From Planctomycetota bacterium (GTDB lineage Bacteria; Planctomycetota; UBA11346): a stretch of DNA of 16,249 bases. Shown in pieces: positions 1 to 7,664 of the stretch (the stretch's first letter is position 1; each line of letters begins with the position of its first letter). The DNA is taken from positions 1 through 16,249 of the forward strand of contig JAHEDF010000031.1 in assembly GCA_024641365.1 (NCBI GenBank), read 5' to 3'. The position numbers and the translations under genes were made by a program. The notes beneath the pieces were generated by a model. That model saw only the letters and a program-made list of their open reading frames with translations. It made no database searches and had not been told where the DNA came from.

Positions 1-493
1 CAGAGTCACAATTTCCTGCTAGATTACCTTTTTCGATCCCGAGTTCTAAAGATGGCAGTGAGGTATACATACCAATCTTATCAGCCATTGCTTGGTCTAT
101 CGATATTCCTGCTTGAATATCAGTGCCAGACGTTTTGCGAATTTGCACACCAGTTAGGAATGTACCGGATTCGCGTGCGTGGTCGCCAGCACCATCACCA
201 TTCGCACGTGCTTTATCGTGGCGCAAATTATTTATAACTAATACGTCATCCATGACGGGTTTGAGGGGCACTAAAATGCGTGGCAATTCACTCGGCGCGT
301 CTTTTTTAAATTTCCAATGCTCCTGCACGACACCATTCGGAATCATTATAAATGCAGTACGAATTGGTGATCGATATGATTTACCTGATTTTGGCGTTTC
401 AGCCCAGCCCATAGTTTCCAATAGGGGGAGTGCCATAGCGACACCCAGTCCACGCAAAGCAGTGCGCCGCGAGATCATCCAGTGTTTGTGCAT
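1..493 (-). CDS. DUF1552 family exported protein (N-terminal 164 codons; 3' end outside window)
   Basis: Reading the minus strand from an ATG at 491-493 gives an open frame to the window edge. The product begins MHKHWMISRRTALRGLGVAM, a twin-arginine-type signal (S-R-R-T-A-L-R) followed by a short hydrophobic stretch, so export by Tat is likely. After the signal come features usual for DUF1552 proteins: an 'AFIMIPNGV' strand near residue 50, 'LVINNLRHD' near 90, and a G-D-H-A-R-E-S-G-T-F-L-T-G segment around 105, then 'SIDQAMADKIG'. An AGAAGGA ribosome site lies about 7 bases before the ATG. The gene starts 34 bases after the DUF1592 gene stops, so the two are probably one operon, the usual PVC arrangement. 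The family's biochemical role is not established; it is thought to be an envelope or periplasmic partner of the DUF1592 protein. The family assignment is firm and the function unknown. Confidence 0.93.
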   Translation of the reverse strand, partial: MHKHWMISRRTALRGLGVAMALPLLETMGWAETPKSGKSYRSPIRTAFIMIPNGVVQEHWKFKKDAPSELPRILVPLKPVMDDVLVINNLRHDKARANGDGAGDHARESGTFLTGVQIRKTSGTDIQAGISIDQAMADKIGMYTSLPSLELGIEKGNLAGNCDS

Positions 494-527
494 GGCTAGT
501 TCCTTCTAGGTCCTATTGGTAGAAAAC

Positions 528-2852
528 TTAGGGTAAACGACGGTGCATGAAAGGGAAACTTGTGACAATTTCAGTAGTGAGCGTGTTGAAGGCATACTTA
601 TCTTTGATGACTTGGGCCGAAATCTGACTGACTATTGCATCGTCATAGTCCTGGAGGCCACGACCAAGTGCAAAAGTGAGCATCTTCTCTGTAATACTGC
701 GAGTGAAGGATTCTTTACGATCTAAAAAGACTTGCTTCAACTCTTGTGGATTCTTGAAGCTAATGCCGCCAGGAAGATCACCAGCCGTGTCGAGTGGTTT
801 GCCGCCATCTGAGGTTCGCCAGCGACCAATAGCATCAAAATTTTCCATACCAAAACCAATGGCATCCATTTTTGTATGACATGATGCGCAGACGGGATCT
901 TGACGATGCTTTTCCATGATTTGGCGCAAACTTAAACCAGCGGTGCCTTTTTCTCCGTTTTCAGGCAATGGCGCAACAGCTGGTGGTGGTGGCGGAGGTG
1001 GATCGCCAATAATTTGTTCTAAAATCCATTTTCCACGTTTGACCGGACTCGTACGCCCAGGTTGCGAGGTCACTGTCAAGACACTCGCCATAGATAAAAC
1101 GCCACCGCGATTACGATCTTGTAGCGTCACTTTGCGCATATTGTCGCCAGTAACATTATTTATTTCATAATGTTTGGCCAAGCGTTCATTTAAAAAAGTG
1201 TAATTCGAGTCGATGAATTCGAGTATCGAACGATTCTCTTTCATAATGTGTTCAAAATATAATAACGATTCATCATGCATTGCTGCACGTAACTCTTTGT
1301 TAAACGTCGGGAATTTTTTCGGATCAGGTTCGACAGTTTCCAATGAACGCAATGTCAGCCATTGCTCACCAAATGTTTCGGCTAGTGCCAGTGCTTTCTC
1401 ATCTTTCATCATGCGCAAGGCTTGTTGTTTTAAAACCTGAGGCTCTTTCAGTTTTCCTTTTTTGGCCAGTTCAAATAATTCCTGGTCAGGCATGCTGGAC
1501 CATAGAAAATATGAGAGCCGTGACGCTAATTCGTAATCATCTAATACATAAGTTTTATTAGGAAGTGTCGCTTTGCGATCTTCTTCAATTCGAAATAAGA
1601 ATGAAGGTGATACTAAGATGGCTTTTAAAGTATATTTTATTGATTCTTCAAATGTTTCGCCTTGGGCAGTTGCCTTGTCGTAGAGGGTCATGAGGCGTTT
1701 AACTTGATCATCTGTAGCTGGACGTCGAAACGCTAGCGAGGCAAAATTGTTAACGATTTTAAGCGCTGCATCTCGCGGCTGTAATTCAGGGCTTGGTTCA
1801 ACGATAAATATACGTTTATTAGTAGGTATATTTTTATTGCGAATAAAAGTGGGACTAGAGAGCGAGATGTCATGCACGCCCAATTTACGTACGTCTGGCG
1901 GCGGGGCTTTTTGTCCTGGCTTTAATTTATCCTTGGGAATAGGCGGGTCGGTATGCGGGTTAGTAAATGCCAGTGCAATAGTGTGCCGCCCTTTTTCCAG
2001 GGGTAAATAAACGGTAAAAGTTTTCGGACGATTAATGGAACCGGTGATTTTATATTCTTTTACAACTTGGTTGTCGACTTTAACCTCAAGAACAGCGGGT
2101 TCTTTGCCAGCTTGGTCTGCTCCTACGCGCATTTTTAAAGTGTATTTTGCTTCTTCGGGAATTGCGACTGATAAAACAGATTCACCTTTATCTGTAAATT
2201 CACGGATGCCTGCTTTGGCATCGGCTGGCAAAGCTTTACCACCATGAATAGCAGGCAATTGAGCTCCTGTTAATTCAATATCAATTGGTTGAGCAACAAT
2301 AGTGGCATCAAGAATACTGGTGGCAGCGTCTAAATATTTTTCTAATAATAATGGGGGTAAAGATAATACGTCGCCAATATTGTCAAAACCTTCACCGACA
2401 TCATCAGATGGGAAAGCATTTCGTGCAGTGCGTAAATCTAAGCCAATTAAATCACGAATAGTGTAATCATATTCAGTACGATTGAGGCGGCGAATAGTGA
2501 CACGTCCAGGATCAGGTGGCCCATCATATTTTTTGAGATTTTTCAGCCCCGCAATCATGCGCTCCCGCTCATCCATAGTCGGTTGCTTCGTTGCCTTCTT
2601 TGGAGGCATTTCATGAATGTGAATTTGATCGATTACGCCGCGCCATAATTTGGTGGATTTTGAGGCCGTCGCTTCGTCGTTAATGCGTTCCAAATCTAAA
2701 TCTGCTTTTTGCTTTTCTTTTCCATGACAACTAAAGCAATACGTCGCAAACAACGGACGCACATCGTTCATGTAAGACGATTCCGCCGCGCTTGCCGAAC
2801 AAGTCAGCGCGTAAGTCAGCATACAAGTCAGTAAAGCAGAACGCGTCTTCAT
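528..2852 (-). CDS. DUF1587/DUF1592/DUF1588/DUF1585 protein with c-type haem motifs
   Basis: This is a 774-residue exported protein of the large PVC cytochrome-like family. I start it at the ATG at 2852 because it opens directly with a signal peptide (MKTRSALLTC..., cleavage near residue 22). A TTG 60 bases upstream is in frame but would bury the signal. Domain order: a class I cytochrome-like segment with C39-F-S-C42-H43 and a possible Met ligand at M82 (E-M-P-P); DUF1587 around 117-180 (RRLNRTEYDYTIRDL); a beta-rich, carbohydrate-binding-like region about 190-335; DUF1595 about 360-425; DUF1592 about 435-560; DUF1588 about 580-680 with a seven-proline run (618-624) and a second haem motif C655-A-S-C658-H659; DUF1585 about 715-770. 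Two CxxCH motifs imply covalent haem. DUF1552 follows 34 bases downstream. The role is unproven; electron transfer linked to polysaccharide or other substrate breakdown has been proposed for such proteins. No key motif is missing. Confidence 0.93.
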   Translation of the reverse strand: MKTRSALLTCMLTYALTCSASAAESSYMNDVRPLFATYCFSCHGKEKQKADLDLERINDEATASKSTKLWRGVIDQIHIHEMPPKKATKQPTMDERERMIAGLKNLKKYDGPPDPGRVTIRRLNRTEYDYTIRDLIGLDLRTARNAFPSDDVGEGFDNIGDVLSLPPLLLEKYLDAATSILDATIVAQPIDIELTGAQLPAIHGGKALPADAKAGIREFTDKGESVLSVAIPEEAKYTLKMRVGADQAGKEPAVLEVKVDNQVVKEYKITGSINRPKTFTVYLPLEKGRHTIALAFTNPHTDPPIPKDKLKPGQKAPPPDVRKLGVHDISLSSPTFIRNKNIPTNKRIFIVEPSPELQPRDAALKIVNNFASLAFRRPATDDQVKRLMTLYDKATAQGETFEESIKYTLKAILVSPSFLFRIEEDRKATLPNKTYVLDDYELASRLSYFLWSSMPDQELFELAKKGKLKEPQVLKQQALRMMKDEKALALAETFGEQWLTLRSLETVEPDPKKFPTFNKELRAAMHDESLLYFEHIMKENRSILEFIDSNYTFLNERLAKHYEINNVTGDNMRKVTLQDRNRGGVLSMASVLTVTSQPGRTSPVKRGKWILEQIIGDPPPPPPPAVAPLPENGEKGTAGLSLRQIMEKHRQDPVCASCHTKMDAIGFGMENFDAIGRWRTSDGGKPLDTAGDLPGGISFKNPQELKQVFLDRKESFTRSITEKMLTFALGRGLQDYDDAIVSQISAQVIKDKYAFNTLTTEIVTSFPFMHRRLP

Positions 2853-3103
2853 AAGTACTTTATTCAGATTGTAATTAGCTGTGTTGCAAAGTTCCTGATG
2901 TAATTCTCCCAAAGAGTTACACAGACTGTGTCAAACATAAACGAACTCACATCATGCCGTTAACCAGCACTACCCGCATGGGTATCGTTTAGTCTTCGAT
3001 ATGTTTCCGCTATGGGGCCACCGGGATGATTTTGCAGGATTATGTTAGGGGAACGTCTCTCATATGCGTTGGTGACGAGTTTAGTTCAACAAATCACATG
3101 CGT
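2853..3103. other. Non-coding gap upstream of the DUF1592 gene
   Basis: This gap of about 250 bases lies between the pirin stop and the DUF1592 start, both on the minus strand. It contains the palindrome and TTGACA box listed separately. I see no RNA gene and no strong stem with a T-run that would terminate the pirin transcript. The in-frame TTG extension of the DUF1592 gene (to 2912) falls here and was not accepted as coding. Confidence 0.4.
2919..2934 (-). promoter_or_regulatory. Palindrome overlapping a -35-like TTGACA box, upstream of the DUF1592 gene
   Basis: Positions 2919-2931 form an exact inverted repeat, ACACAG-A-CTGTGT on the plus strand. Minus-strand TTGACA, a consensus -35 hexamer, sits at 2929-2934 and overlaps it. 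No convincing -10 lies 16-18 bases downstream, so promoter status is uncertain. An operator over a promoter for the DUF1592-DUF1552 operon is the natural reading, by inference only. Confidence 0.3.
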
Positions 3104-3802
3104 TTAAGCTAAATCGAACAAAAGCAGTTCACTTTTCTGCATAGCTTGAATCGCAATGGTCTTTTCACCATGTATTCGTAGCGAATCACCAGCGCGAATG
3201 GTTTCATTGCCAAATTGAACCTCGCCAATTGCAATGTGGAGGTATGCGTGTCGTTGTGACGGCAGCTGGTACGACAAGGAAGCATCTTTGTCTAATATGG
3301 ACGCGAACACAGCAACGTCCGTTTGTAATGGCAGTGTGCCATTACGTCCGTCTTCTGTAACTACGGGACACCAAACATTCGTACGCTCAGCGCTCGTAAA
3401 ATGTTTCTGCTCATAACGAGCGGGTCCACCTGGTTGTTTTGGCTCTAGCCAAATTTGTAACAAATGAGTTTGTTCATCGGTTGATGGATTAAATTCACTG
3501 TGGCGAATTCCAGATCCGGCGCTCATGCGTTGGACATCACCAGGTTTTAGGACATCACCATTTCCGAGTGAATCTTTGTGCTGTAATTGTCCTTTTAAAA
3601 CATACGTCACAATTTCCATATCACGATGTCCATGCGTGCCAAACCCCATGGACGGAGCAATATAATCATCATTTATAACACGCAGTGAACGATATCCCAT
3701 ATTATTGGGATCGTAATAATCACCGAATGAAAATGAGTGCCAACTGTCCAGCCATCCGATACTGGTATGCCCGCGTTCGTTGGCCCGTTGAATGGTGTAC
3801 AT
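3104..3802 (-). CDS. yhhW: Pirin-family bicupin, YhhW-like (quercetin 2,3-dioxygenase-type)
   Basis: This 232-residue protein matches the length and layout of E. coli YhhW (from memory of that sequence), with near-identical blocks such as ANERGH, GWLDSWHSFSF, YDPN-MG and SAG-GIRHSE. The four metal ligands of the N-terminal cupin are present at H57, H59, H101 and E103, the same numbers as in YhhW. The C-terminal cupin (about 140-232) lacks a full metal set, as is usual. YhhW can open the quercetin ring in vitro with oxygen, but the physiological role of bacterial pirins is unclear. The product is cytoplasmic, with no signal peptide. An AGAAAGGG ribosome site lies 7 bases before the ATG. The gene follows the sigma-54 activator after 119 bases on the same strand and could be its target, although I found no -24/-12 promoter there. 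The family is certain and the substrate unknown. Confidence 0.93.
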   Translation of the reverse strand: MYTIQRANERGHTSIGWLDSWHSFSFGDYYDPNNMGYRSLRVINDDYIAPSMGFGTHGHRDMEIVTYVLKGQLQHKDSLGNGDVLKPGDVQRMSAGSGIRHSEFNPSTDEQTHLLQIWLEPKQPGGPARYEQKHFTSAERTNVWCPVVTEDGRNGTLPLQTDVAVFASILDKDASLSYQLPSQRHAYLHIAIGEVQFGNETIRAGDSLRIHGEKTIAIQAMQKSELLLFDLA

Positions 3803-3854
3803 AACTCGACCCTTTCTGCGATTGGCAACCGCTTTTTGGTGTTGGATTATTTAC

Positions 3855-3863
3855 ATCATAGCA
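3855..3863 (-). promoter_or_regulatory. Candidate extended -10 promoter for the pirin gene
   Basis: On the minus strand, TGC-TATGAT matches an extended -10 element (TGn-TATAAT) with one mismatch. It would start transcription about 45 bases before the pirin ATG. The surrounding bases are AT-rich, but no good -35 is present, which is tolerated with an extended -10. This suggests the gene can be read independently of the upstream activator gene. Confidence 0.33.
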
Positions 3864-3921
3864 ACTGTGATCTGTAAATAAATAAGTGGCTTTATCTTTG
3901 TGGAACCACGACGCTGTCTAC

Positions 3922-5427
3922 TTAATCAATGGTCCATTGTAATTTCATATTACACAATTCTTTAAGCCGGGTATTGAGCGTATTGCGCGTAATACCAAGC
4001 ACCTGCGCTGCTTTGCTCTTATTATTATTGCACGCATTTAAAACGGCTTCGAATAAATAGCGCTCCCATTTACTCCGTACCACATCGTATAAGTCACTAC
4101 CATTACGCTCGAGACAAGCATGTGTTTCAGTTTGCATGTACGATGAAATACGTGTTTCAAAGCTGACGGCAGAGGTTTGTTTACCCGTTGGTTGATCGGC
4201 ATCTTGATGCGGATCATAAGCCATGACGGACATCGGCAGCAAATCGGGCGTAATTTCTTTTCCCGGTGCCATAACCACCATTTTTTCAATGCAGTTTTCT
4301 AGCTCGCGCACATTGCCTGGCCACGGATAACGAGCAAGAATTTCTAATACTTCACGGGCGATAGACTCAATAAATTTCACATTACGTTGACAAAATCTAT
4401 TTAAGAAGTGTTCAACTAAATGAGGTATATCTTCGGTGCGATTACGTAAAGGGGGGATGTGTAAGTAAATAACATTTAACCGATAATAGAGATCCGCGCG
4501 AAAAGTGCCTTTTTCGACTTCTTTTTCTAATACGCGATTGGTCGCGGCGACGACACGCACATCGAGTTTGCGCGTTTTCGTATCGCCAACGCGTTCAATT
4601 TCCATTTCTTGTAAAACACGCAGTAGGCGAACCTGCATGGCCGAGCTCACTTCGCCAATTTCATCAAGAAAAATGGTGCCACCGTTTGCTGCCTCGAAAC
4701 GTCCTTTGCGGTCAGCAACAGCTCCCGTGAAAGCGCCTTTTACATGTCCGAATAATTCTGATTCCAACAAGGATTCGGATAAGGCGCCGCAATTTATCGT
4801 GATAAAAGGGCCATTGGCTCGCGTTGAATGATCATGAATTACGCGCGCAATTAATTCTTTACCGGTTCCCGTTTCACCATGGATTAATACGGTTGCGGTT
4901 GATGCTGCAACGCGTCGAGCATTTTCTAAAATGCGGCGAAAACTACCCGATACGGCAATAATATTATTTTCGGAATATTGTTGTTTGATTTCTTCGCGTA
5001 GCTGAAAGTTTTCATCAATTAATTCGGCTTTTTCTAAACTGGTAAATTCGGCAATTGCGCACCACATTAAAAACATATCGGCCAAAAATGGCCCGACGTC
5101 TTCCTGTGCATCTTCGACAAGCAAAACGGCGTGAATGCGTTTCCCTTTGCCGAGTGGGTAAGCGGCAATGTTTCCGTCATAAACGGGACTATGATTATCG
5201 CGTGCTTGTAAGGTGAGGCGCATTAAATCGTTGTCGGCGTGTTTGCTATCGCCGTGCGAAATAATTTCACGAATTTCCTGGTCGTGGCGAAATGTGGTAA
5301 GCCGGCCAGCGACTAAATAACCACCGCCAGCGGCTAGGCGCAATGACGCCAAAACCGATGGCCGCAATTGCGGATTCGTTACCCGTATTTCCGTAGTGGC
5401 GTCCAATAGGTCGAGTAAGGGATTCAT
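3922..5427 (-). CDS. Sigma-54-dependent transcriptional activator (GAF-like / AAA+ / Fis HTH)
   Basis: This is a 501-residue bacterial enhancer-binding protein. Its central AAA+ domain (about 155-385) carries every functional motif: Walker A GETGTGKE at 184-191, the sigma-54 contact loop GAFTGA at 231-236, Walker B TIFLDE at 251-256, sensor I near 294-298 (AATNR), the arginine-rich R-A-D-L-Y-Y-R-L at 310-317, and sensor II W-P-G-N-V-R-E-L at 369-376. The C-terminus (about 455-492) is a Fis-type helix-turn-helix, KSKAAQVLGITRNTLNTRL. The N-terminal 130 residues look like a GAF-type sensor domain rather than a phosphoreceiver. A charged, probably coiled-coil linker (128-152) joins them. The protein should remodel sigma-54 RNA polymerase with ATP in response to a ligand or signal sensed by the N-terminus. 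No histidine kinase is adjacent. It lies upstream of the pirin gene. The ATG at 5427 has a weak GAGG upstream. Its regulon cannot be told from this window. Confidence 0.95.
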   Translation of the reverse strand: MNPLLDLLDATTEIRVTNPQLRPSVLASLRLAAGGGYLVAGRLTTFRHDQEIREIISHGDSKHADNDLMRLTLQARDNHSPVYDGNIAAYPLGKGKRIHAVLLVEDAQEDVGPFLADMFLMWCAIAEFTSLEKAELIDENFQLREEIKQQYSENNIIAVSGSFRRILENARRVAASTATVLIHGETGTGKELIARVIHDHSTRANGPFITINCGALSESLLESELFGHVKGAFTGAVADRKGRFEAANGGTIFLDEIGEVSSAMQVRLLRVLQEMEIERVGDTKTRKLDVRVVAATNRVLEKEVEKGTFRADLYYRLNVIYLHIPPLRNRTEDIPHLVEHFLNRFCQRNVKFIESIAREVLEILARYPWPGNVRELENCIEKMVVMAPGKEITPDLLPMSVMAYDPHQDADQPTGKQTSAVSFETRISSYMQTETHACLERNGSDLYDVVRSKWERYLFEAVLNACNNNKSKAAQVLGITRNTLNTRLKELCNMKLQWTID

Positions 5428-5606
5428 AAATTACAGGAGCCTCTCACAGCGAATCGAAGCGGTGGTACTTGATTACGGTCTAAGCAAATGCCCACTTTCT
5501 GCGCGGAACGCTAAAAGAATGAGCAATCCGTACAAGTCAGGATTCGCTAGCGAGGTGCCCTGGAGCGGTATCGCTTGTGCCACCAAGTACTAAAACCGAA
5601 TAGGTT
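5428..5606. other. Non-coding gap between aspS and the activator gene
   Basis: These 179 bases lie between two minus-strand genes. I looked for a tRNA (no T-loop GTTCRA with matching stems), for a sigma-54 -24/-12 promoter (a TGGCAC is present on the minus strand near 5578-5583 but no TTGC follows at the right distance), and for a long stem with a T-run. None was convincing apart from the inverted repeat at the aspS stop. Confidence 0.4.
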
Positions 5607-5610
5607 TTAG
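5590..5610 (-). repeat. 8-bp inverted repeat containing the aspS stop codon
   Basis: CTAAAACC (5590-5597) and GGTTTTAG (5603-5610) are perfect complements around a 5-base loop. The aspS TAA stop lies inside the second arm. In RNA this is a short, mostly A-U hairpin exactly at the gene end. It lacks a T-run after the stem, so it is at best a weak terminator or a 3'-end stabilising structure. Confidence 0.35.
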
Positions 5611-7403
5611 GCTTTCGCTGATGCAGGAGCAGCAGATACGAGCGCTAATTCTTTCAATTGGCGGTCGCTTACTGGTGTTGGGCAATCAAGCATTTCGTCA
5701 CGCCCACGTTGGGTTTTGGGGAAAGCAATAACGTCACGAATGCTATCCGAGTCAGTGATCAGCATCATGATGCGATCCAAGCCAAAGGCCATGCCACCAT
5801 GCGGAGGCGCGCCATACGATAGCGCATGCAGTAAGAAGCCAAATTTACGCTGCGCTTCTTCATGTTCGATACCCAGTGCTTTAAATACTTTTTCTTGGGT
5901 TTCGGAATCATGGATACGAATTGAGCCGCCGCCAATTTCATTTCCATTTAATACCATGTCGTAACTCTTGGATAATACAGCACCAGGATCGGTTGCTAAT
6001 AAATCGACATGATCATCATAAGGAGCCGTAAATGGGTGATGGTTTGCAACCCATTGTTGTGACTCGTCACTCCACTCGTAAAGCGGTGCACTGTGAATCC
6101 ACAAGAATTGCCAGTCATCAGGACGCGCTAATTTTAAAACATTGGTTCCTAATTCGACACGCACGGCGCCTAATGCTGCGCATACAATTTTCGTTGTATC
6201 GGCACCGAAGAATAAAACGTCGCCGTCGGCTGCATTCATGCGTTTGCCTAATTCAATGCGCGCTGCTTCAGTGATATTTTTAGCAGCAGGACCTTGCCAA
6301 CTGTCAGCAACAGTCGGGTCACCTTGTATTTTAATCCACGCCAGACCTTTGGCGCCATACCCTTTGGCAAATTCGGTTAAAGTATCCAAGGTGCGGCGTG
6401 ATAAAATTTCACAGCTCTTCTTCGCATTGAATGCGCGAACCACGCCTTTTGCTTCAATTGCGCGTTGGAAAACCGTAAATCCAGAGGTTGGTGCCCAATC
6501 AGATAACTCGACGATTTCCATGCCGTAGCGCAAATCCGGTTTATCAGAGCCGTATTTTAACATACCTTCAGTCCACGACATGCGACGGAATTTTGCAGGT
6601 AAATCGACATTGAGTAGGTTTTTCCATACGGAGCGAGCCATACCTTCACCAATGTCCATAATGTCATCCATATCAATGAACGACATTTCTACGTCAATTT
6701 GTGTAAATTCAGGTTGACGGTCATTACGTAAATCTTCATCGCGATAACAACGTGCAATTTGCATGTAACGGTCGTATCCACCGACCATCAATAATTGTTT
6801 AAATAATTGCGGTGATTCTGCGAGCGCGTAGAATGAACCTTGATGTTGGCGTGAAGGGACTAAGAAATTGCGAGCGCCACCCGGTGTATATTTACATAAT
6901 GTTGGCGTTTCGATTTCAATAAATCGTTCGGCATCAAAATAGTCGCGTACCATTTTAGTGACACGATGACGAGCGACTAAATGTTTTTGCATGTGGGGAC
7001 GACGCAAATCCAGGAAACGATTTTTTAAACGTGGCTCTTCACCAACTTTAATATGTTCATCAATTTCAAATGGAGGCGTTTCAGCTTTGTTGAGCACCTC
7101 AAATGAAGAGACAAATACTTCTATTTCACCGGTAGCTAAATTCGGGTTTTTTTTGTCGCCGCGACTTTTGACTGTTCCGGTAATTTTTAATACCCATTCC
7201 GAACGAATACGATTAGCTAATTCATGCGCTTCTTTACCACAAATATCTGGATCAAAGGTAACCTGTGTGAGGCCATAGCGATCACGCAAATCGACGAATA
7301 TGACGCCGCCATGATCACGCCTATTATGAACCCAGCCGCACAGCGTTATGGTGTTATCAACATGTCCGGCGCGCAATTCGCCGCAGGTGTGGGTACGCAT
7401 CAT
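5607..7403 (-). CDS. aspS: Aspartyl-tRNA synthetase, bacterial type
   Basis: This class IIb synthetase charges tRNA-Asp with aspartate in the cytosol. I start it at ATG 7403 (MMRTHTCGELR), giving 598 residues, the usual bacterial length. E. coli AspRS begins MRTEYCGQLR, and a GAGG lies 8 bases upstream. The open frame extends to 7472 but that extension has no ribosome site. Order: OB-fold anticodon-binding domain (about 1-110, with LCGWVHNRRDHGG), hinge, catalytic core with motif 2 (about 218-237, RCYRDEDLRNDRQ), the bacterial GAD insertion domain (about 280-410), and motif 3 (GLDR at 541-544). The residue aligned with E. coli Leu30 is His here (W-V-H-N-R-R-D-H), as in non-discriminating AspRS enzymes that also charge tRNA-Asn. 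That suggests a GatCAB-dependent Asn-tRNA route. The gene is divergent from the peptidase-dsbD cluster. Confidence 0.97.
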   Translation of the reverse strand: MMRTHTCGELRAGHVDNTITLCGWVHNRRDHGGVIFVDLRDRYGLTQVTFDPDICGKEAHELANRIRSEWVLKITGTVKSRGDKKNPNLATGEIEVFVSSFEVLNKAETPPFEIDEHIKVGEEPRLKNRFLDLRRPHMQKHLVARHRVTKMVRDYFDAERFIEIETPTLCKYTPGGARNFLVPSRQHQGSFYALAESPQLFKQLLMVGGYDRYMQIARCYRDEDLRNDRQPEFTQIDVEMSFIDMDDIMDIGEGMARSVWKNLLNVDLPAKFRRMSWTEGMLKYGSDKPDLRYGMEIVELSDWAPTSGFTVFQRAIEAKGVVRAFNAKKSCEILSRRTLDTLTEFAKGYGAKGLAWIKIQGDPTVADSWQGPAAKNITEAARIELGKRMNAADGDVLFFGADTTKIVCAALGAVRVELGTNVLKLARPDDWQFLWIHSAPLYEWSDESQQWVANHHPFTAPYDDHVDLLATDPGAVLSKSYDMVLNGNEIGGGSIRIHDSETQEKVFKALGIEHEEAQRKFGFLLHALSYGAPPHGGMAFGLDRIMMLITDSDSIRDVIAFPKTQRGRDEMLDCPTPVSDRQLKELALVSAAPASAKA

Positions 7404-7664
7404 AGAGAGGGCCTCGTTTTCAGGGAGGGCGGACTCTAGGAGCCGTGTTCGATGGGGCAAGGACACGACCATGGAGGACGCACTTGTAAGGAAACGTCAT
7501 AAGTTCAGTCGATGTAATTGATAACACAGCGCGTTGCGCGATAGACTGTCACTTGCTGTTGAGACGGTATGGTTCACAGGTGGGAGGATCATTCTCTAGC
7601 ATTTGCTATGCGGCGGTTTCTGATGAACGCTATTGTTATGAGAATGAAACGGGGGACGAACGAG
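7404..7664. other. Divergent non-coding region between aspS and the peptidase gene
   Basis: This region of about 260 bases should hold promoters for both directions. On the plus strand I see the TTGATA/TAGACT pair listed separately. For aspS only a weak TTGCCC...TAGAGT pair is visible on the minus strand around 7437-7464. In-frame upstream ATGs exist for both flanking genes (7472 minus; 7569, 7623 and 7638 plus), but none has a convincing ribosome site. Confidence 0.4.
7518..7547 (+). promoter_or_regulatory. Candidate sigma-70-type promoter for the peptidase-dsbD-DCC cluster
   Basis: TTGATA (7518-7523, 5 of 6 to the -35 consensus) and TAGACT (7542-7547, 4 of 6 to the -10) are separated by 18 bases. 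Transcription would begin near 7554, leaving a leader of about 110 bases before the preferred start at 7665. Confidence 0.35.

Noticed and set aside
123..509. Plus-strand open frame of 128 codons
   Set aside because: It lies opposite the DUF1552 gene, whose minus-strand product is clearly recognisable; the plus-strand product resembles nothing known to me.
2853..2912. N-terminal extension of the DUF1592 protein from a TTG codon
   Set aside because: The ATG at 2852 begins a normal signal peptide, and the extension would place 20 polar residues before it.
5570..5583. TGGCAC as the -24 part of a sigma-54 promoter before the activator gene
   Set aside because: No TTGC -12 element lies five bases downstream, so the essential second half is missing.
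5428..5606. Possible tRNA or small RNA in the aspS-activator gap
   Set aside because: No cloverleaf stems or T-loop motif could be assembled on either strand.
7404..7472. Longer aspS start at 7472
   Set aside because: No ribosome site precedes it, and AspRS proteins begin at M-R-T-x-x-C-G-x-L-R, which matches the start at 7400/7403.
7569..7664. Longer starts for the peptidase gene (7569, 7623, 7638)
   Set aside because: They lack ribosome sites and would push the signal peptide 9 to 32 residues inward; 7665 has GGGGGA at the right distance. The choice is not certain.
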